Origin: Psychroflexus sediminis
Lineage (GTDB): Bacteria > Bacteroidota > Bacteroidia > Flavobacteriales > Flavobacteriaceae
Direction: 5' to 3'
DNA: 64,000 nucleotides
NCBI RefSeq assembly: GCF_900099815.1
Contig: NZ_FNCW01000006.1
Span: 1 to 64,000, forward strand
Shown: piece by piece, positions 1-9,509 of the stretch
Position numbering within the stretch: the first letter of the stretch is position 1
How the letters are laid out: each line of letters starts with the position of its first letter
Notes under the pieces: model-generated
The model's database searches: none
What the model was told of the DNA's origin: nothing
The model's input: only the letters and a program-made list of their open reading frames with translations
Translations under genes and position numbers: made by a program

Positions 1-327
1 ATAGTTCACCTTGCTCCTCTGGTTTTTCAGAAATTTAATATGATTAAACTTCTTATAAATATAAAATGTAAAACTAATAGCGGAGTCGAGATGAATTTTA
101 AAACGTTGCTATTTAAAGAAGGTTCTCTACTTCACCTGCCTGCGTTCTGCTTAGGAAGGCAGGCTCAAACTTAAACCATAAAGTCAGAATATCAGCAAAG
201 TTTACAAAAAACGTCATTATATAATTTTAGAAAGGATTGCAAAGACTTTTGGGAAAGCTAAAAGGCTACATGTCTTATTTAAAATTATAACTTGTGTAAT
301 AAAGTAGTTACAACGTATTTATTTTAA
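1..327. other. Intergenic region upstream of aroQ
   Basis: No convincing reading frame is seen in this stretch. It is AT-rich apart from one GC-rich palindrome at about 135-163, described separately. The far end may hold the tail or upstream region of a neighbour outside the window. Nothing else was recognised. Confidence 0.6.
135..163 (-). repeat. GC-rich intergenic palindrome, copy A
   Basis: An inverted repeat with CCTGCC/GGCAGG outer arms in otherwise AT-rich DNA. Read on the minus strand it aligns with three other copies in this window (51042-51067, 53216-53241, 56701-56729), sharing the left arm CCTGCCTT, a central AAG and the right arm AACGCAGGCAGG. This copy is the most divergent in its loop and is in the opposite orientation. 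It lies between genes and codes for nothing visible. Confidence 0.75.
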
Positions 328-335
328 TAAATTTG
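328..335 (+). promoter_or_regulatory. Candidate -7 box for the aroQ-sbcC operon
   Basis: TAAATTTG matches the Bacteroidota -7 consensus TAnnTTTG and lies 18 bases before the aroQ ATG. No good -33 TTG is seen at the expected distance, so the assignment is tentative. Confidence 0.4.
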
Positions 336-353
336 AGGAATAAGTTATTCACT

Positions 354-770
354 ATGAAAATACACATCATCAACGGTCCTAACCTAAATATATTAGGAAA
401 AAGAGAACCTGAAATTTACGGTAAATCTACTTTTAAAGATTACTTTTCAGAGCTTCAATTTGAATTTAAAGACATTGAATTGTCCTACTTTCAATCCAAT
501 AGTGAAGGTGAAATCATTTCTGAATTGCAGGAAGCAGATGACAATGTAGATGGGATTATTCTTAATGCTGCGGCTTACACTCACACATCGGTGGCCATCG
601 GAGATGCCATCAAGGCCATCGAAACCCCGGTTATTGAAGTGCATATTTCCAATACGCACGCCAGAGAGGAATTTCGGAAACACTCTTACGTATCACCCAA
701 CGCATTTGGTATTATTATTGGGTTTGGTTTGAGAAGTTATGAATTAGCCGTACGAAGTTTCTTAGATTAA
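354..770 (+). CDS. aroQ: 3-dehydroquinate dehydratase, type II
   Basis: Converts 3-dehydroquinate to 3-dehydroshikimate in the shikimate pathway (cytosolic, dodecameric in the family). The 138-residue product has the usual length. Type II motifs are all visible: NGPNLN at 7-12, the catalytic Tyr22 in REPEIYG, QSNSEGE at 47-53, NAAAYTHTS at 71-79 and EVHISN with the catalytic His97. A TTG 21 bases upstream is in frame, but the ATG at 354 gives the canonical MKIHIINGPN start. It is first in a tight rightward gene cluster ending with sbcC. Confidence 0.96.
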   Translation: MKIHIINGPNLNILGKREPEIYGKSTFKDYFSELQFEFKDIELSYFQSNSEGEIISELQEADDNVDGIILNAAAYTHTSVAIGDAIKAIETPVIEVHISNTHAREEFRKHSYVSPNAFGIIIGFGLRSYELAVRSFLD

Positions 771-781
771 CTACCTTAATT

Positions 782-1354
782 ATGATTAGATCGATAATAC
801 TTTCAATAGTAATGCTTTGTTTTTCGCTTGCTTTCGCTCAGGAAAAAAATGAAGTTGAAAAAAGAATTAAAAAGGAGGATGTTCCTCGACAAGCCAAAGA
901 CTGGCTAAATGACGCTTACGAAAACAAAAGAAAAACCAAATGGTATTTCCAAACCGACGGTGATGAAAAAGCTTTTGAAGCTAAATTGAAACACGAAAAA
1001 CACCTGCATAGCGTTGAATTTGACATGAATGGGAAGGTCAGGAACATTGAAGTCTTAATCGATAAAAATGAACTCGATGAAGAAGTTCGAAAAGTCATCT
1101 CAAATTATCTTAACACCAGCTACACCAAATTTTCAATTTCAAAAATTCAAATCCAATATACAGGTGAAGGCGATGATCTTGAAGATGTCATCGACGAAGA
1201 TGAATTTGAAAACATTACTATAAGTTATGAAATTGAATTCTATGGAAAAACCGATACTGAAGATGAATTATGGGAAGCCCTATTTGATGCAGAAGGTATT
1301 TTAATTAAAAAAAGGATTGTTAACCTAAAAGCCACTGATAATTTAGATTATTAA
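782..1354 (+). CDS. Exported PepSY-like protein of unknown function
   Basis: A 190-residue protein with a clear signal peptide (hydrophobic segment about 3-18, ending AFA-Q). The mature part is highly charged, with repeated lysine- and glutamate-rich strands and two blocks (about 30-95 and 110-185) that could be tandem PepSY/BLIP-like alpha-beta units; this family call is tentative. No catalytic motif is seen. It starts 11 bases after aroQ and ends 2 bases before the next gene, so it is very probably cotranscribed. A periplasmic location is inferred from the signal peptide. Confidence 0.75.
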   Translation: MIRSIILSIVMLCFSLAFAQEKNEVEKRIKKEDVPRQAKDWLNDAYENKRKTKWYFQTDGDEKAFEAKLKHEKHLHSVEFDMNGKVRNIEVLIDKNELDEEVRKVISNYLNTSYTKFSISKIQIQYTGEGDDLEDVIDEDEFENITISYEIEFYGKTDTEDELWEALFDAEGILIKKRIVNLKATDNLDY

Positions 1355-1356
1355 TT

Positions 1357-2037
1357 ATGAAGAAACTCATTTTAATGGTCTGTATCTTAGGATCATTTTC
1401 AGCACAGGCTCAAAGCGATAGATTCATTTTTGGCTTTTTTCCTGAAGCCTCCCTGAGTTATAAACTTTCAGAAAAGTATTCCGTGACTCATAAAGTTGAA
1501 TCTCAACATGGGTTATATGACTCCAACAACCTCAATGAGGAACTTGAGTATGAACACAGCTTAACCGATTTACAAAGCTTCATCGGAAGGCGATTTTCGC
1601 CTTTTGTCAAAGTTGATATTGGTTATCAATATAGAATCGAAGAAGGAGAAAACACACACAGAACCATTCAGCAGGTTTCGATTTTGCAAAGAGCGTCTTT
1701 TTATAGAATTGGTCACAGAATTCGAATCGATGAAACTTTTTTCAAAGATGCCCCTCTCCTATTCAGAGCGCGTTACAGACTAAAGGGACAAATTCCTTTA
1801 CAAGGTTTAAGTTTAGATCCGGGTGAAAAGTATTTAGCGGTTTCCAACGAACTTATATATATGATTCAAAGCAGTGAAGACGATCTGGAAAATAGATTTG
1901 CCGTTTCTCTTGGCTTTTATTTCGATGACAAAAATAAATTTGAAGTAGGCTTAGATTACAGAACTGATGATTACCTGGTTGAAGATAAATTCAGACATCG
2001 CTTATGGTTTAAAATAGGCTATTACAAATCGCTTTAA
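1357..2037 (+). CDS. DUF2490 family outer-membrane protein
   Basis: A 226-residue protein with a signal peptide ending AQA-Q, followed by amphipathic beta strands rich in aromatic residues and alternating charge (for example the segments near 85-115 and 190-226). It ends in an aromatic-rich strand, as expected of an outer-membrane barrel. The pattern fits DUF2490, a Bacteroidota family of unknown function. It begins 2 bases after the preceding gene and lies 8 bases before sbcD. The pairing with sbcDC is probably operon packing rather than a shared function. Confidence 0.75.
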   Translation: MKKLILMVCILGSFSAQAQSDRFIFGFFPEASLSYKLSEKYSVTHKVESQHGLYDSNNLNEELEYEHSLTDLQSFIGRRFSPFVKVDIGYQYRIEEGENTHRTIQQVSILQRASFYRIGHRIRIDETFFKDAPLLFRARYRLKGQIPLQGLSLDPGEKYLAVSNELIYMIQSSEDDLENRFAVSLGFYFDDKNKFEVGLDYRTDDYLVEDKFRHRLWFKIGYYKSL

Positions 2038-2045
2038 CATTTTTC

Positions 2046-3257
2046 ATGAAAATACTACATACGGCAGACTGGCATATTGGAAAACGACTTCACAAGACAG
2101 ATCTAACCCATGATTTCGATCTTTTCATCAATTGGCTGTGTGATTATTTAAGAGCACATCCGGTAGATGTCCTTTTGATATCCGGTGATGTTTTCGATTT
2201 TTCAAATCCCTCCAGCGAGTCCAGAAGCCAGTATTATAAAACCCTCATCAAACTTAAAAAATTTGATTTTAAAATAATCATCACTGGCGGAAATCACGAT
2301 TCCCCAAGTGTGCTTGATGCTCCAAGAGACATTTTAAACGAGCTGGATATACATGTCATCAGTCAGATGCCGGAGCAGTTTGAAGACTGCCTGATTCCGA
2401 TTCCTTCTGAAGATCAGGCTGAACTGGTCATTGCAGCCATTCCTTACCTGAGAAGCAGAAACCTTCAGCGACAATTTGATGCGGAAAATTATGAGAATAA
2501 GCAGGAGGCCGTAAAAGAAAGCATCGCCTTTCACTTTCAGGAAACGGCTAAACTTGCCAAAGACAACTATCCTGATATTCCCTTAATCGGCATGGGCCAT
2601 CTCTTTGCGACGGGGGCAAGCGTATCCGAAAGTGAGCGCGATATCCAGATCGGGAATCTGGCAGGCCTGGAAGTCTCCCATTTTGGGAATGCTTACGATT
2701 ATATAGCCCTGGGACACATACACAAGCCGCAGCGACTAAGTGCTGAAACCCCTATTTTTTATAGCGGCTCTCCTATCCCCTTGTCGTTTAGTGAACGCGC
2801 AAATGAAAAACGCATTTTAATCCTGGATACGGAAAACTCTTTTGAACCCGAAAGCCTTTCCATTCCAAAATTCAGAGAATTGGTCTTGATCAAAGGAAAT
2901 CTAGAAGAGATCAAAACAAAACTGGCGTTGATTAAGAATGATTATCCTTTAAAGACTTTAATTGAAGTTGATATGCTTGAAACTGAATTTTCGGCTACCA
3001 AAACCTATGAACTGGAACAGGTCATTGAAGCCTTTGATACCACAAACTGCGAAATCGTCAGGCATAAAGTCACTTATAAAAACACCTCTGAAGTTGAACG
3101 CGGGGTATCATCGGCAGAAAACCAGGTATCTGATTTTACACCAAAAGAAGTTTTTCAGAAGAAATTGGATGGCTTAGATGAAACCAAAGACATGAAACTG
3201 GAACTCTTTTCCGCTTTTGAAGAAATCCTTGAAGAATTGAATTATTCGGAAGAATGA
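2046..3257 (+). CDS. sbcD: Exonuclease subunit SbcD
   Basis: The nuclease subunit of the SbcCD (Mre11-Rad50-like) complex, which processes DNA ends and cleaves hairpins. The 403-residue length is typical. Metallophosphoesterase motifs are present in order: D8 and H10 in TADWHIG, GDVFD with D48, GGNHDSP with N83-D85, a GMGHLF segment, and GHIHKP. The C-terminal part matches the SbcD capping region. Its stop overlaps the sbcC start by 4 bases (ATGA), implying translational coupling of the two subunits. Confidence 0.96.
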   Translation: MKILHTADWHIGKRLHKTDLTHDFDLFINWLCDYLRAHPVDVLLISGDVFDFSNPSSESRSQYYKTLIKLKKFDFKIIITGGNHDSPSVLDAPRDILNELDIHVISQMPEQFEDCLIPIPSEDQAELVIAAIPYLRSRNLQRQFDAENYENKQEAVKESIAFHFQETAKLAKDNYPDIPLIGMGHLFATGASVSESERDIQIGNLAGLEVSHFGNAYDYIALGHIHKPQRLSAETPIFYSGSPIPLSFSERANEKRILILDTENSFEPESLSIPKFRELVLIKGNLEEIKTKLALIKNDYPLKTLIEVDMLETEFSATKTYELEQVIEAFDTTNCEIVRHKVTYKNTSEVERGVSSAENQVSDFTPKEVFQKKLDGLDETKDMKLELFSAFEEILEELNYSEE

Positions 3258-6200
3258 AAATTGAACGTCTGCATTTTAAAAACATCAATTCACTTAAAGG
3301 TGAACATGAAATCAATTTTAATGAATCCCCATTAAATACAGGGGGTTTGTTTGCCATAATCGGCCCGACTGGAAGTGGAAAAAGCACCCTGCTGGACGCG
3401 ATTTGCCTGGCGCTCTACGGCAGAACTCCAAGAATATCCAGTGTTACCAAAAATAAGATTGAACAAGATGGAAGCATCCTGACGAAATATCAAAAGGAAG
3501 CATACGCTAAAGTCAGATTCTCCTGCAATTTTGGAACCTTTATTTCTACCTGGTCCATTTCAACCAACAGGAATAATAAATTAAGGGAGTATGAGATGGA
3601 TTTATGGAATCCTGTAACGGAAACTTCTTTTAGTGAAAAGAAATCAGAGGTGCTTACAGAAATTCAACGGCTGATAGGTCTATCTTATGACCAATTCGTC
3701 AAATCGGTCTTGTTGTCACAGGGTGAATTTTCAACGCTTCTTCAATCCAATGAAAAAGAGCGAAGCGAACTATTGGAAAAAATAACCAATACGTCGATTT
3801 ACAGGCAAATTGGTCGGAAAGTGTATGAAAAGTACAAAAGCTTAGATACTAAAATCGCAGAGCAGAAGACCTTATTAAAAGATCTGAAAGAAAAACTATT
3901 AGATGACAAAAAACTTCAGGAAAAGAAACACCTAAAAGCCAAACTCGAGAAAACGGAAAGCCTGCAACAGAAGACTTTTGCTCAGTATGAAAGAAACCTT
4001 GAGCAACTCAAGTCTAAGGAAAAACTGGATCAGGAACTGAACACCGAGTCTAAAAGGCTTAATTCATATACCGAAGAACTCTCAGATTTTCAGGAAAAAA
4101 ATGCTGGAAGATTAAAGCAGCATGCCAAAACCTTATCTTTTGAAGAGGAGTTGCTCAGATACAACACGTTAATTGACAAAAAGCAAGCTTATTCTGAATC
4201 TATCGAAGGCTTTTTCAAAAAAAAGTCCCAGATTCAAAACGAAATGGAATCCCTGAAAAATAAAGCGGAAAAACTGCTTAAAAAAGACATTGAGGATACT
4301 GCATTTGAACCTGAACTGACTGCCTTTTTTAAAGCTTATCAAAATCTTGATAACGAAAGAAAGCTCAAACGCAATGATTATAAAGCCAAAATTGACTTAC
4401 TTAACAAGGAGCTAGACATCTTAGGATTAAAATTTCAGAAGCAGTCTGTAAAAGAATTTAAGGATAAACTTCAAACTCAACATGAGGTATCCACACAAAA
4501 CATAGAATCTCTGAATATTCAACTCCAGGCTGATGAAAGCCTTGAAGAGATAATCAAAGTTCAAAATCAGTTTTTGAATCAGTTAAAAGAGGCAAAACGC
4601 GAAGATAAGTCAATCAAAGAATTAGAAGAGCGATCCGGTAAATTAGGCAGCCAAGTCAAAAAGGAGCAGGAAGAGCTTTCAAAATTTCCTGAAATGATTT
4701 CAATCAAAGAAAAACAGCTTAAGGAATCAGAAAAAAATGTAAGACATCTTGAGACTGAAAAAGAGAATCAATCTTTAAGGCTCGAAGTGGACGAACTTAG
4801 AAAAAGATTGGTGGATAATGAGCCATGCGCAGTATGTGGCTCCAGATATCACCCTTATGCCGAACATACGCCTGGTATAGATTCAGAACTGGATATAAAG
4901 CTTCAAAATCAAAAGCAAAAACTCCAGCTGATGTCCAATGAACTGGCAAAACTAAAAGCTGAGCAGGCTAGCAAAACTGAACGCATTTTAGAAATAAAAG
5001 AAGAACTGGCTTCTATTATGGCCAATTTTCAAAATAAAAGAGAGGCTTTCGCTAAGAACTACCAGTCCATTATTTCAGAATTAAAGGATAAATCGCTTAA
5101 TCAATTAGAAATTTCCATTGAACAACAGATTGAAAATCTAGAGGAAATGAAGAAACTTCAACTGGAAATCAAAGCCTTGAAAACTTCTTTAACGACTTTG
5201 AAAGAACTCGATGATATTGAAAAAAAGGGAAGCCGGTTAAAAGTTGAAATGAATGAGTTGTATGAAGGTGAGAATTTGGATAAATTGATCTCAGACTTTA
5301 CATCAGATTGGATCAGACTAAAGTCAAATCGGGTATCAACCCTGGAGTCTCTAAGCAAAGAGAAAGAAAAGATAGCTGGTATTGAAAACGAGTTACATCA
5401 GCTTCAGGTAAACCTGGAGCCTAAAATAAAAGCCAGTGAGTTTTTAAGCATATCAGAAGCCAATTCATCCCGAATGAAAGCGGCAGACTACCAGGCTAAA
5501 GTCAAAGAACAAAATGAATTAAGTGAACGCTTACAAATTCAGAAGGAAAAGATAAAAGGGATAAAAAAACAGTTAGAAAACCTAAAATTTGAATTCTTTA
5601 CCCATAAAAATGAAGCCGAATTTGCCTTAAATAAGCTAAAGGATGACTTAAAAAAAACCAGAAATGAGCTTGAGGAAGTCAGAAGACAATTGAAAAACAA
5701 CAGTGACCGGCTTGACCGCCTTAAAAGCATCGAAGACAGTATTGCCAGGGAGCAAAACGCGAATAAAAGGTGGGAAATTTTGAATGGTCTCATTGGAGAT
5801 GCTGAAGGACATAAATTCAATAAATTTGCACAGGATTTGAGTTTACAGCGCTTGATTTATTTGGGAAACAAACGTTTAAAACATCTGAATGATCGTTATG
5901 AACTGGATCGCTTCCTCCCCCATGAAGATAAAGACCAGCTATATGTCATAGATAATCATATGGGCGGCATGCGGCGTTCTGTAAAAACTCTGTCTGGCGG
6001 TGAAACTTTCCTGATGAGTCTGGCCCTTGCGCTTGGATTGTCTGACCTGGCTTCCAAAAATGTGCAAATTAATAGTTTATTTATCGATGAAGGCTTTGGA
6101 ACTTTAGATCTTGAAACACTTGATGTTACTCTAGATACCCTGGAACGCCTTCAGGCGGAAAGCAATAAAACCATCGGCATCATAAGCCATGTCAGCAGCC

Positions 6201-6277
6201 TGAAAGAACGAATTCAAACGCAAATTGTATTGGACAGAAACGCACAGGGCTACAGTCAATTGCATGTTGTTGGCTAA
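3254..6277 (+). CDS. sbcC: Exonuclease subunit SbcC (SMC-like ATPase)
   Basis: The ATPase and coiled-coil arm of SbcCD. In the 1007-residue product I see the Walker A motif GPTGSGKST at 37-45, a long heptad-rich coiled coil from about 190 to 850 broken by a zinc hook with Cys525 and Cys528 (PCAVCG), the ABC signature LSGGET near 912, and Walker B FIDEGFGTLD near 942. All key elements are intact. It overlaps sbcD by 4 bases and is the last gene of the operon; no strong hairpin terminator was seen after it. Confidence 0.96.
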   Translation: MKIERLHFKNINSLKGEHEINFNESPLNTGGLFAIIGPTGSGKSTLLDAICLALYGRTPRISSVTKNKIEQDGSILTKYQKEAYAKVRFSCNFGTFISTWSISTNRNNKLREYEMDLWNPVTETSFSEKKSEVLTEIQRLIGLSYDQFVKSVLLSQGEFSTLLQSNEKERSELLEKITNTSIYRQIGRKVYEKYKSLDTKIAEQKTLLKDLKEKLLDDKKLQEKKHLKAKLEKTESLQQKTFAQYERNLEQLKSKEKLDQELNTESKRLNSYTEELSDFQEKNAGRLKQHAKTLSFEEELLRYNTLIDKKQAYSESIEGFFKKKSQIQNEMESLKNKAEKLLKKDIEDTAFEPELTAFFKAYQNLDNERKLKRNDYKAKIDLLNKELDILGLKFQKQSVKEFKDKLQTQHEVSTQNIESLNIQLQADESLEEIIKVQNQFLNQLKEAKREDKSIKELEERSGKLGSQVKKEQEELSKFPEMISIKEKQLKESEKNVRHLETEKENQSLRLEVDELRKRLVDNEPCAVCGSRYHPYAEHTPGIDSELDIKLQNQKQKLQLMSNELAKLKAEQASKTERILEIKEELASIMANFQNKREAFAKNYQSIISELKDKSLNQLEISIEQQIENLEEMKKLQLEIKALKTSLTTLKELDDIEKKGSRLKVEMNELYEGENLDKLISDFTSDWIRLKSNRVSTLESLSKEKEKIAGIENELHQLQVNLEPKIKASEFLSISEANSSRMKAADYQAKVKEQNELSERLQIQKEKIKGIKKQLENLKFEFFTHKNEAEFALNKLKDDLKKTRNELEEVRRQLKNNSDRLDRLKSIEDSIAREQNANKRWEILNGLIGDAEGHKFNKFAQDLSLQRLIYLGNKRLKHLNDRYELDRFLPHEDKDQLYVIDNHMGGMRRSVKTLSGGETFLMSLALALGLSDLASKNVQINSLFIDEGFGTLDLETLDVTLDTLERLQAESNKTIGIISHVSSLKERIQTQIVLDRNAQGYSQLHVVG

Positions 6278-6455
6278 AGTTTAACTGAAGTCAATAAAGT
6301 GATTTTGATAATTTTTAAAGCTACTACATTGACACATCATCAATTTAAACTGATTTACATTGATATATTTTTATAAAAAATAAATAAACCCTTATTTTAT
6401 TACGAATAATTCATTTTAGATTTCTTTACAGGTAAAATTTCTCATCGGAATTTAG

Positions 6456-6463
6456 TATCTTCG
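6456..6463 (+). promoter_or_regulatory. Candidate -7 box for the E1 gene
   Basis: TATCTTCG resembles the Bacteroidota -7 box TAnnTTTG with one change and lies 22 bases upstream of the ATG. No convincing -33 element was recognised. Confidence 0.35.
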
Positions 6464-6485
6464 CAAGAGTCATAAAATTGATAAA

Positions 6486-8897
6486 ATGCAAGATAAACTT
6501 CAAAAAAAAGAAGATCTTTCTTTTGACGAGTTCAAAAAACAAGTTTTAGAAGATTATAAAATAGCCGTAACCAGTAGAGAATGTAGTTTGCTTGGAAGAC
6601 GTGAAGTCTTAACCGGTAAAGCTAAATTTGGAATTTTTGGCGACGGTAAAGAATTACCCCAGTTGGCATGGGCTAAATCCTTCAGAAATGGAGATTTCCG
6701 TTCCGGTTATTATAGAGATCAAACTTTTATGATGGCTATTGGGGAGTTGACGATTGAACAATTTTTTGCCGGACTTTATGCCAATACAAATTTGGAAGAT
6801 GAACCTATGTCGGGAGGGCGCCAGATGGGCGGCCATTTTATGACGCATAGTTTGAATGAAGATGGGAGCTGGAAAAACTTAACTGAACAAAAAAATTCAA
6901 GTGCAGACATCTCTCCTACAGCTGGTCAGATGCCGCGTTTACTGGGTCTGGCCCAGGCTTCCAAAATTTACAGACATGTAGATGGAATTGATACTGAAAA
7001 ATTTTCTGACAACGGAAATGAAATCGCCTGGGGAACTATAGGAAATGCCAGTACAAGTGAAGGTCATTTTTGGGAAACCTTTAATGCTGCAGGCGTGCTT
7101 CAGGTACCTATGGTCATCAACGTCTGGGACGATGATTACGGCATATCTGTGCATGCAAGACATCAAACCACCAAAGAAAATATATCTGAAATCCTCAAAG
7201 GCTTTCAGAAAGAAAAGGATACCAATGGCTATGAAATATTAGTCGTTAAGGCCTGGGATTACCCCGCTTTAATTGAAACTTACGAAAAGGCAGAGAAAAT
7301 TGCCCGTGAGCAGCATGTTCCTGTTTTAATACATGTTGTTGAGGTTACTCAACCTCAGGGTCATTCTACCTCCGGATCTCACGAGCGTTATAAATCGGAA
7401 GACAGATTGCAGTGGGAAAAAGAACACGATTGCAATGTAAAAATGCGGGAATGGATGATCTCCAATGGATTTTCTTCGGAAGAGGAATTGGCTGAGCTCG
7501 AAAAAAGTATCAAAAAAGAGGTAAGAGAGGGTAAAAAAGCGGCCTGGACTGCTTTTGGAAAGACTGCAAAAACTGAAAACAAAAAGGTCATCCAATTACT
7601 TACGGATTTAGCAAATTCTTCTGAGAATAAAAATTTCATCACCGCTTTGGTTAAAGAGCTCAAAGAAAATGACGAACCCTTAAAGTCAGTTATTCTTGCT
7701 ACAGCCAGACGCGCTTTGAGATATGTGAGAGGAGAACAATCTGAAGCTAAAGAAAATCTGATTCAGTGGATTAAAGAGTTCAGAACCAGAACTCAACCCG
7801 ATTACAGCAGTCATCTCTGGAGTGAATACCAAGGAAAGGCTACCAATATTGAGCCTTTAGAACCAAGCTATGCTGAGGATGCCGAACAAGTAGATGCAAG
7901 GGTTATACTCAGAGATAACTTTGATAAAATATTTGAGACTCGACCGGAAACCTTAATTTTTGGTGAAGATGCCGGAGAAATTGGAGATGTGAACCAGGGA
8001 CTTGAAGGTCTTCAGGAAAAATACGGAAAATTGAGAGTAGCGGATACCGGAATACGCGAAGCTACCATTTTAGGTCAGGGTATTGGGATGTCCTTACGGG
8101 GACTACGCCCAATAGCTGAAATACAGTATTTAGATTATGTGCTTTATGCCTTACAGATCATGAGCGATGATCTAGCTACTACAGCCTACAGAACCAAGGG
8201 AAAACAAAAATCCCCGCTTATCATCAGAACCCGTGGTCACAGACTTGAAGGTATCTGGCATTCGGGCTCACCTATGGGAGGAATCCTGAATTTGATACGT
8301 GGAGTCAATGTGTTGGTTCCAAGGAACATGACCAAAGCTGCTGGATTTTACAATACCATGTTGGAAAGCGATGAACCGGCCCTTATTGTAGAGTGTTTGA
8401 ATGGTTACAGACTTAAAGAAAGGAAACCGAATAACCTGGGTGAGTTTAAAACTCCGGTTGGAAAGGTAGAAACCATTCGGGAAGGAAAAGATTTAACCAT
8501 TGTTTCTTATGGATCTACCTTAAGAATTATTGAGCAGGCGGCAAAGGATCTGCAGGAAGTAGACATAGATGTGGAAATCATAGATTGTCAGTCTTTACTG
8601 CCTTTTGACATAACTCATGACATTGTGAAAAGCATTGAGAAAACAAACCGGTTATTAGTCATAGATGAAGACGTACCTGGTGGAGCTTCGGCCTATATTC
8701 TTCAAAAAATACTGGAAGAACAAAACGCATATGAAGTTCTAGACAGTAAACCACAAACCCTTACGGCAAAAGCACACCGACCAGCTTATGGTACAGATGG
8801 CGATTATTTTTCTAAACCTTCAGCTGAAGATGTTTTTGAAAAAGCATACGCTATTTTAAGAGAATTTAAGCCGGAAGACTATCCTGAACTGATGTAA
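6486..8897 (+). CDS. 2-oxoacid dehydrogenase E1, fused alpha and beta subunits
   Basis: A thiamine-diphosphate E1 component that decarboxylates a 2-oxoacid and passes the acyl group to an E2 lipoyl carrier. The 803-residue chain joins an alpha-type half (about 40-350) to a beta-type half (about 465-800). The alpha half has GNASTSEGHFWET and INVWDDDYG as the ThDP/metal motif and HSTSGSHERY as the phosphorylation-loop-like segment. The beta half has FGEDAGEIGDVNQG and a C-terminal transketolase-like domain with DEDVPGGASAYI. The fusion is common in Flavobacteriia. Branched-chain 2-oxoacids are the likeliest substrate but the sequence does not settle this. No E2 or E3 gene lies nearby. Confidence 0.88.
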   Translation: MQDKLQKKEDLSFDEFKKQVLEDYKIAVTSRECSLLGRREVLTGKAKFGIFGDGKELPQLAWAKSFRNGDFRSGYYRDQTFMMAIGELTIEQFFAGLYANTNLEDEPMSGGRQMGGHFMTHSLNEDGSWKNLTEQKNSSADISPTAGQMPRLLGLAQASKIYRHVDGIDTEKFSDNGNEIAWGTIGNASTSEGHFWETFNAAGVLQVPMVINVWDDDYGISVHARHQTTKENISEILKGFQKEKDTNGYEILVVKAWDYPALIETYEKAEKIAREQHVPVLIHVVEVTQPQGHSTSGSHERYKSEDRLQWEKEHDCNVKMREWMISNGFSSEEELAELEKSIKKEVREGKKAAWTAFGKTAKTENKKVIQLLTDLANSSENKNFITALVKELKENDEPLKSVILATARRALRYVRGEQSEAKENLIQWIKEFRTRTQPDYSSHLWSEYQGKATNIEPLEPSYAEDAEQVDARVILRDNFDKIFETRPETLIFGEDAGEIGDVNQGLEGLQEKYGKLRVADTGIREATILGQGIGMSLRGLRPIAEIQYLDYVLYALQIMSDDLATTAYRTKGKQKSPLIIRTRGHRLEGIWHSGSPMGGILNLIRGVNVLVPRNMTKAAGFYNTMLESDEPALIVECLNGYRLKERKPNNLGEFKTPVGKVETIREGKDLTIVSYGSTLRIIEQAAKDLQEVDIDVEIIDCQSLLPFDITHDIVKSIEKTNRLLVIDEDVPGGASAYILQKILEEQNAYEVLDSKPQTLTAKAHRPAYGTDGDYFSKPSAEDVFEKAYAILREFKPEDYPELM

Positions 8898-8915
8898 TTA
8901 CTGATTAAAATTAGG

Positions 8916-8943
8916 CCCTTAGCTTTAAAACTAAGGGTTTTTT
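8916..8943 (+). terminator. Rho-independent terminator after the E1 gene
   Basis: A CCCTTAG/CTAAGGG stem with an 8-base loop is followed by six T residues, 18 bases after the stop codon. Confidence 0.85.
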
Positions 8944-8989
8944 ATGTTTTAAATAACGATGGTGTAAGCAAGTAATAGTTAATAATATC

Positions 8990-8997
8990 TAATTTTG
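8990..8997 (+). promoter_or_regulatory. Candidate -7 box for the PAS gene
   Basis: TAATTTTG fits TAnnTTTG exactly and lies 25 bases before the ATG. No clear -33 match was found. The preceding terminator supports a separate promoter here. Confidence 0.45.
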
Positions 8998-9022
8998 CCT
9001 GTTAATCATTAATACATCAACC

Positions 9023-9499
9023 ATGAAAAGAGGACCACTATTATCCTGGGATATATATTCTGTGTATATACACAATTTCATTAAATCGTTAAGAAAGAAA
9101 AAAGAGGTTGAACGGTTGAATCAATTACAAACTAAATTTAATTGGGATTTTCAAATTGAGGAAACCCTTTTTAAAAATGAGTATAAAGCTATTATAGTTA
9201 CTGATAAAAATCAAAAAATCATTTGGGTTAATGATGGGTTTAAGGATATGACCGGATATAGTCTAAACTTTGTAATCAATAAAAGCCCAAAACTACTACA
9301 GGGAGAAAAAACATCTCAAAAAGCATTACAGAACATTAGAGAACAGCTTGCAAAAAATTCTTTTTGTGAAGAATCCATGGTTAATTACAAAAAGGATGGT
9401 AGAGAGTATATCTGCGAAATTAAGATATATCCCCTTTTAAATTCAAATCAAAAAGTTGAGCATTATCTGGCATTAGAGAATGAATCTCATTTAAATTAA
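9023..9499 (+). CDS. Stand-alone PAS domain protein
   Basis: A 158-residue protein consisting of a basic N-terminal helix (about 10-40) and one PAS domain (about 50-155) with the strands IIVTDKNQKIIWVNDGF and the DMTGYS turn. The segment NKSPKLLQGEKT sits where LOV photoreceptors carry NCRFLQ. The photoactive cysteine is absent, so a flavin photoreceptor is unlikely. There is no output domain, signal peptide or membrane segment. It probably senses a ligand or partners with another regulator, but nothing nearby identifies it. It converges on the PH-domain gene with only 10 bases between stops. Confidence 0.85.
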   Translation: MKRGPLLSWDIYSVYIHNFIKSLRKKKEVERLNQLQTKFNWDFQIEETLFKNEYKAIIVTDKNQKIIWVNDGFKDMTGYSLNFVINKSPKLLQGEKTSQKALQNIREQLAKNSFCEESMVNYKKDGREYICEIKIYPLLNSNQKVEHYLALENESHLN

Positions 9500-9509
9500 C
9501 CTGACTGTT

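Noticed and set aside
9023-9499. LOV photoreceptor
   Set aside because: The LOV loop lacks the flavin-binding cysteine, so only a generic PAS domain is supported.
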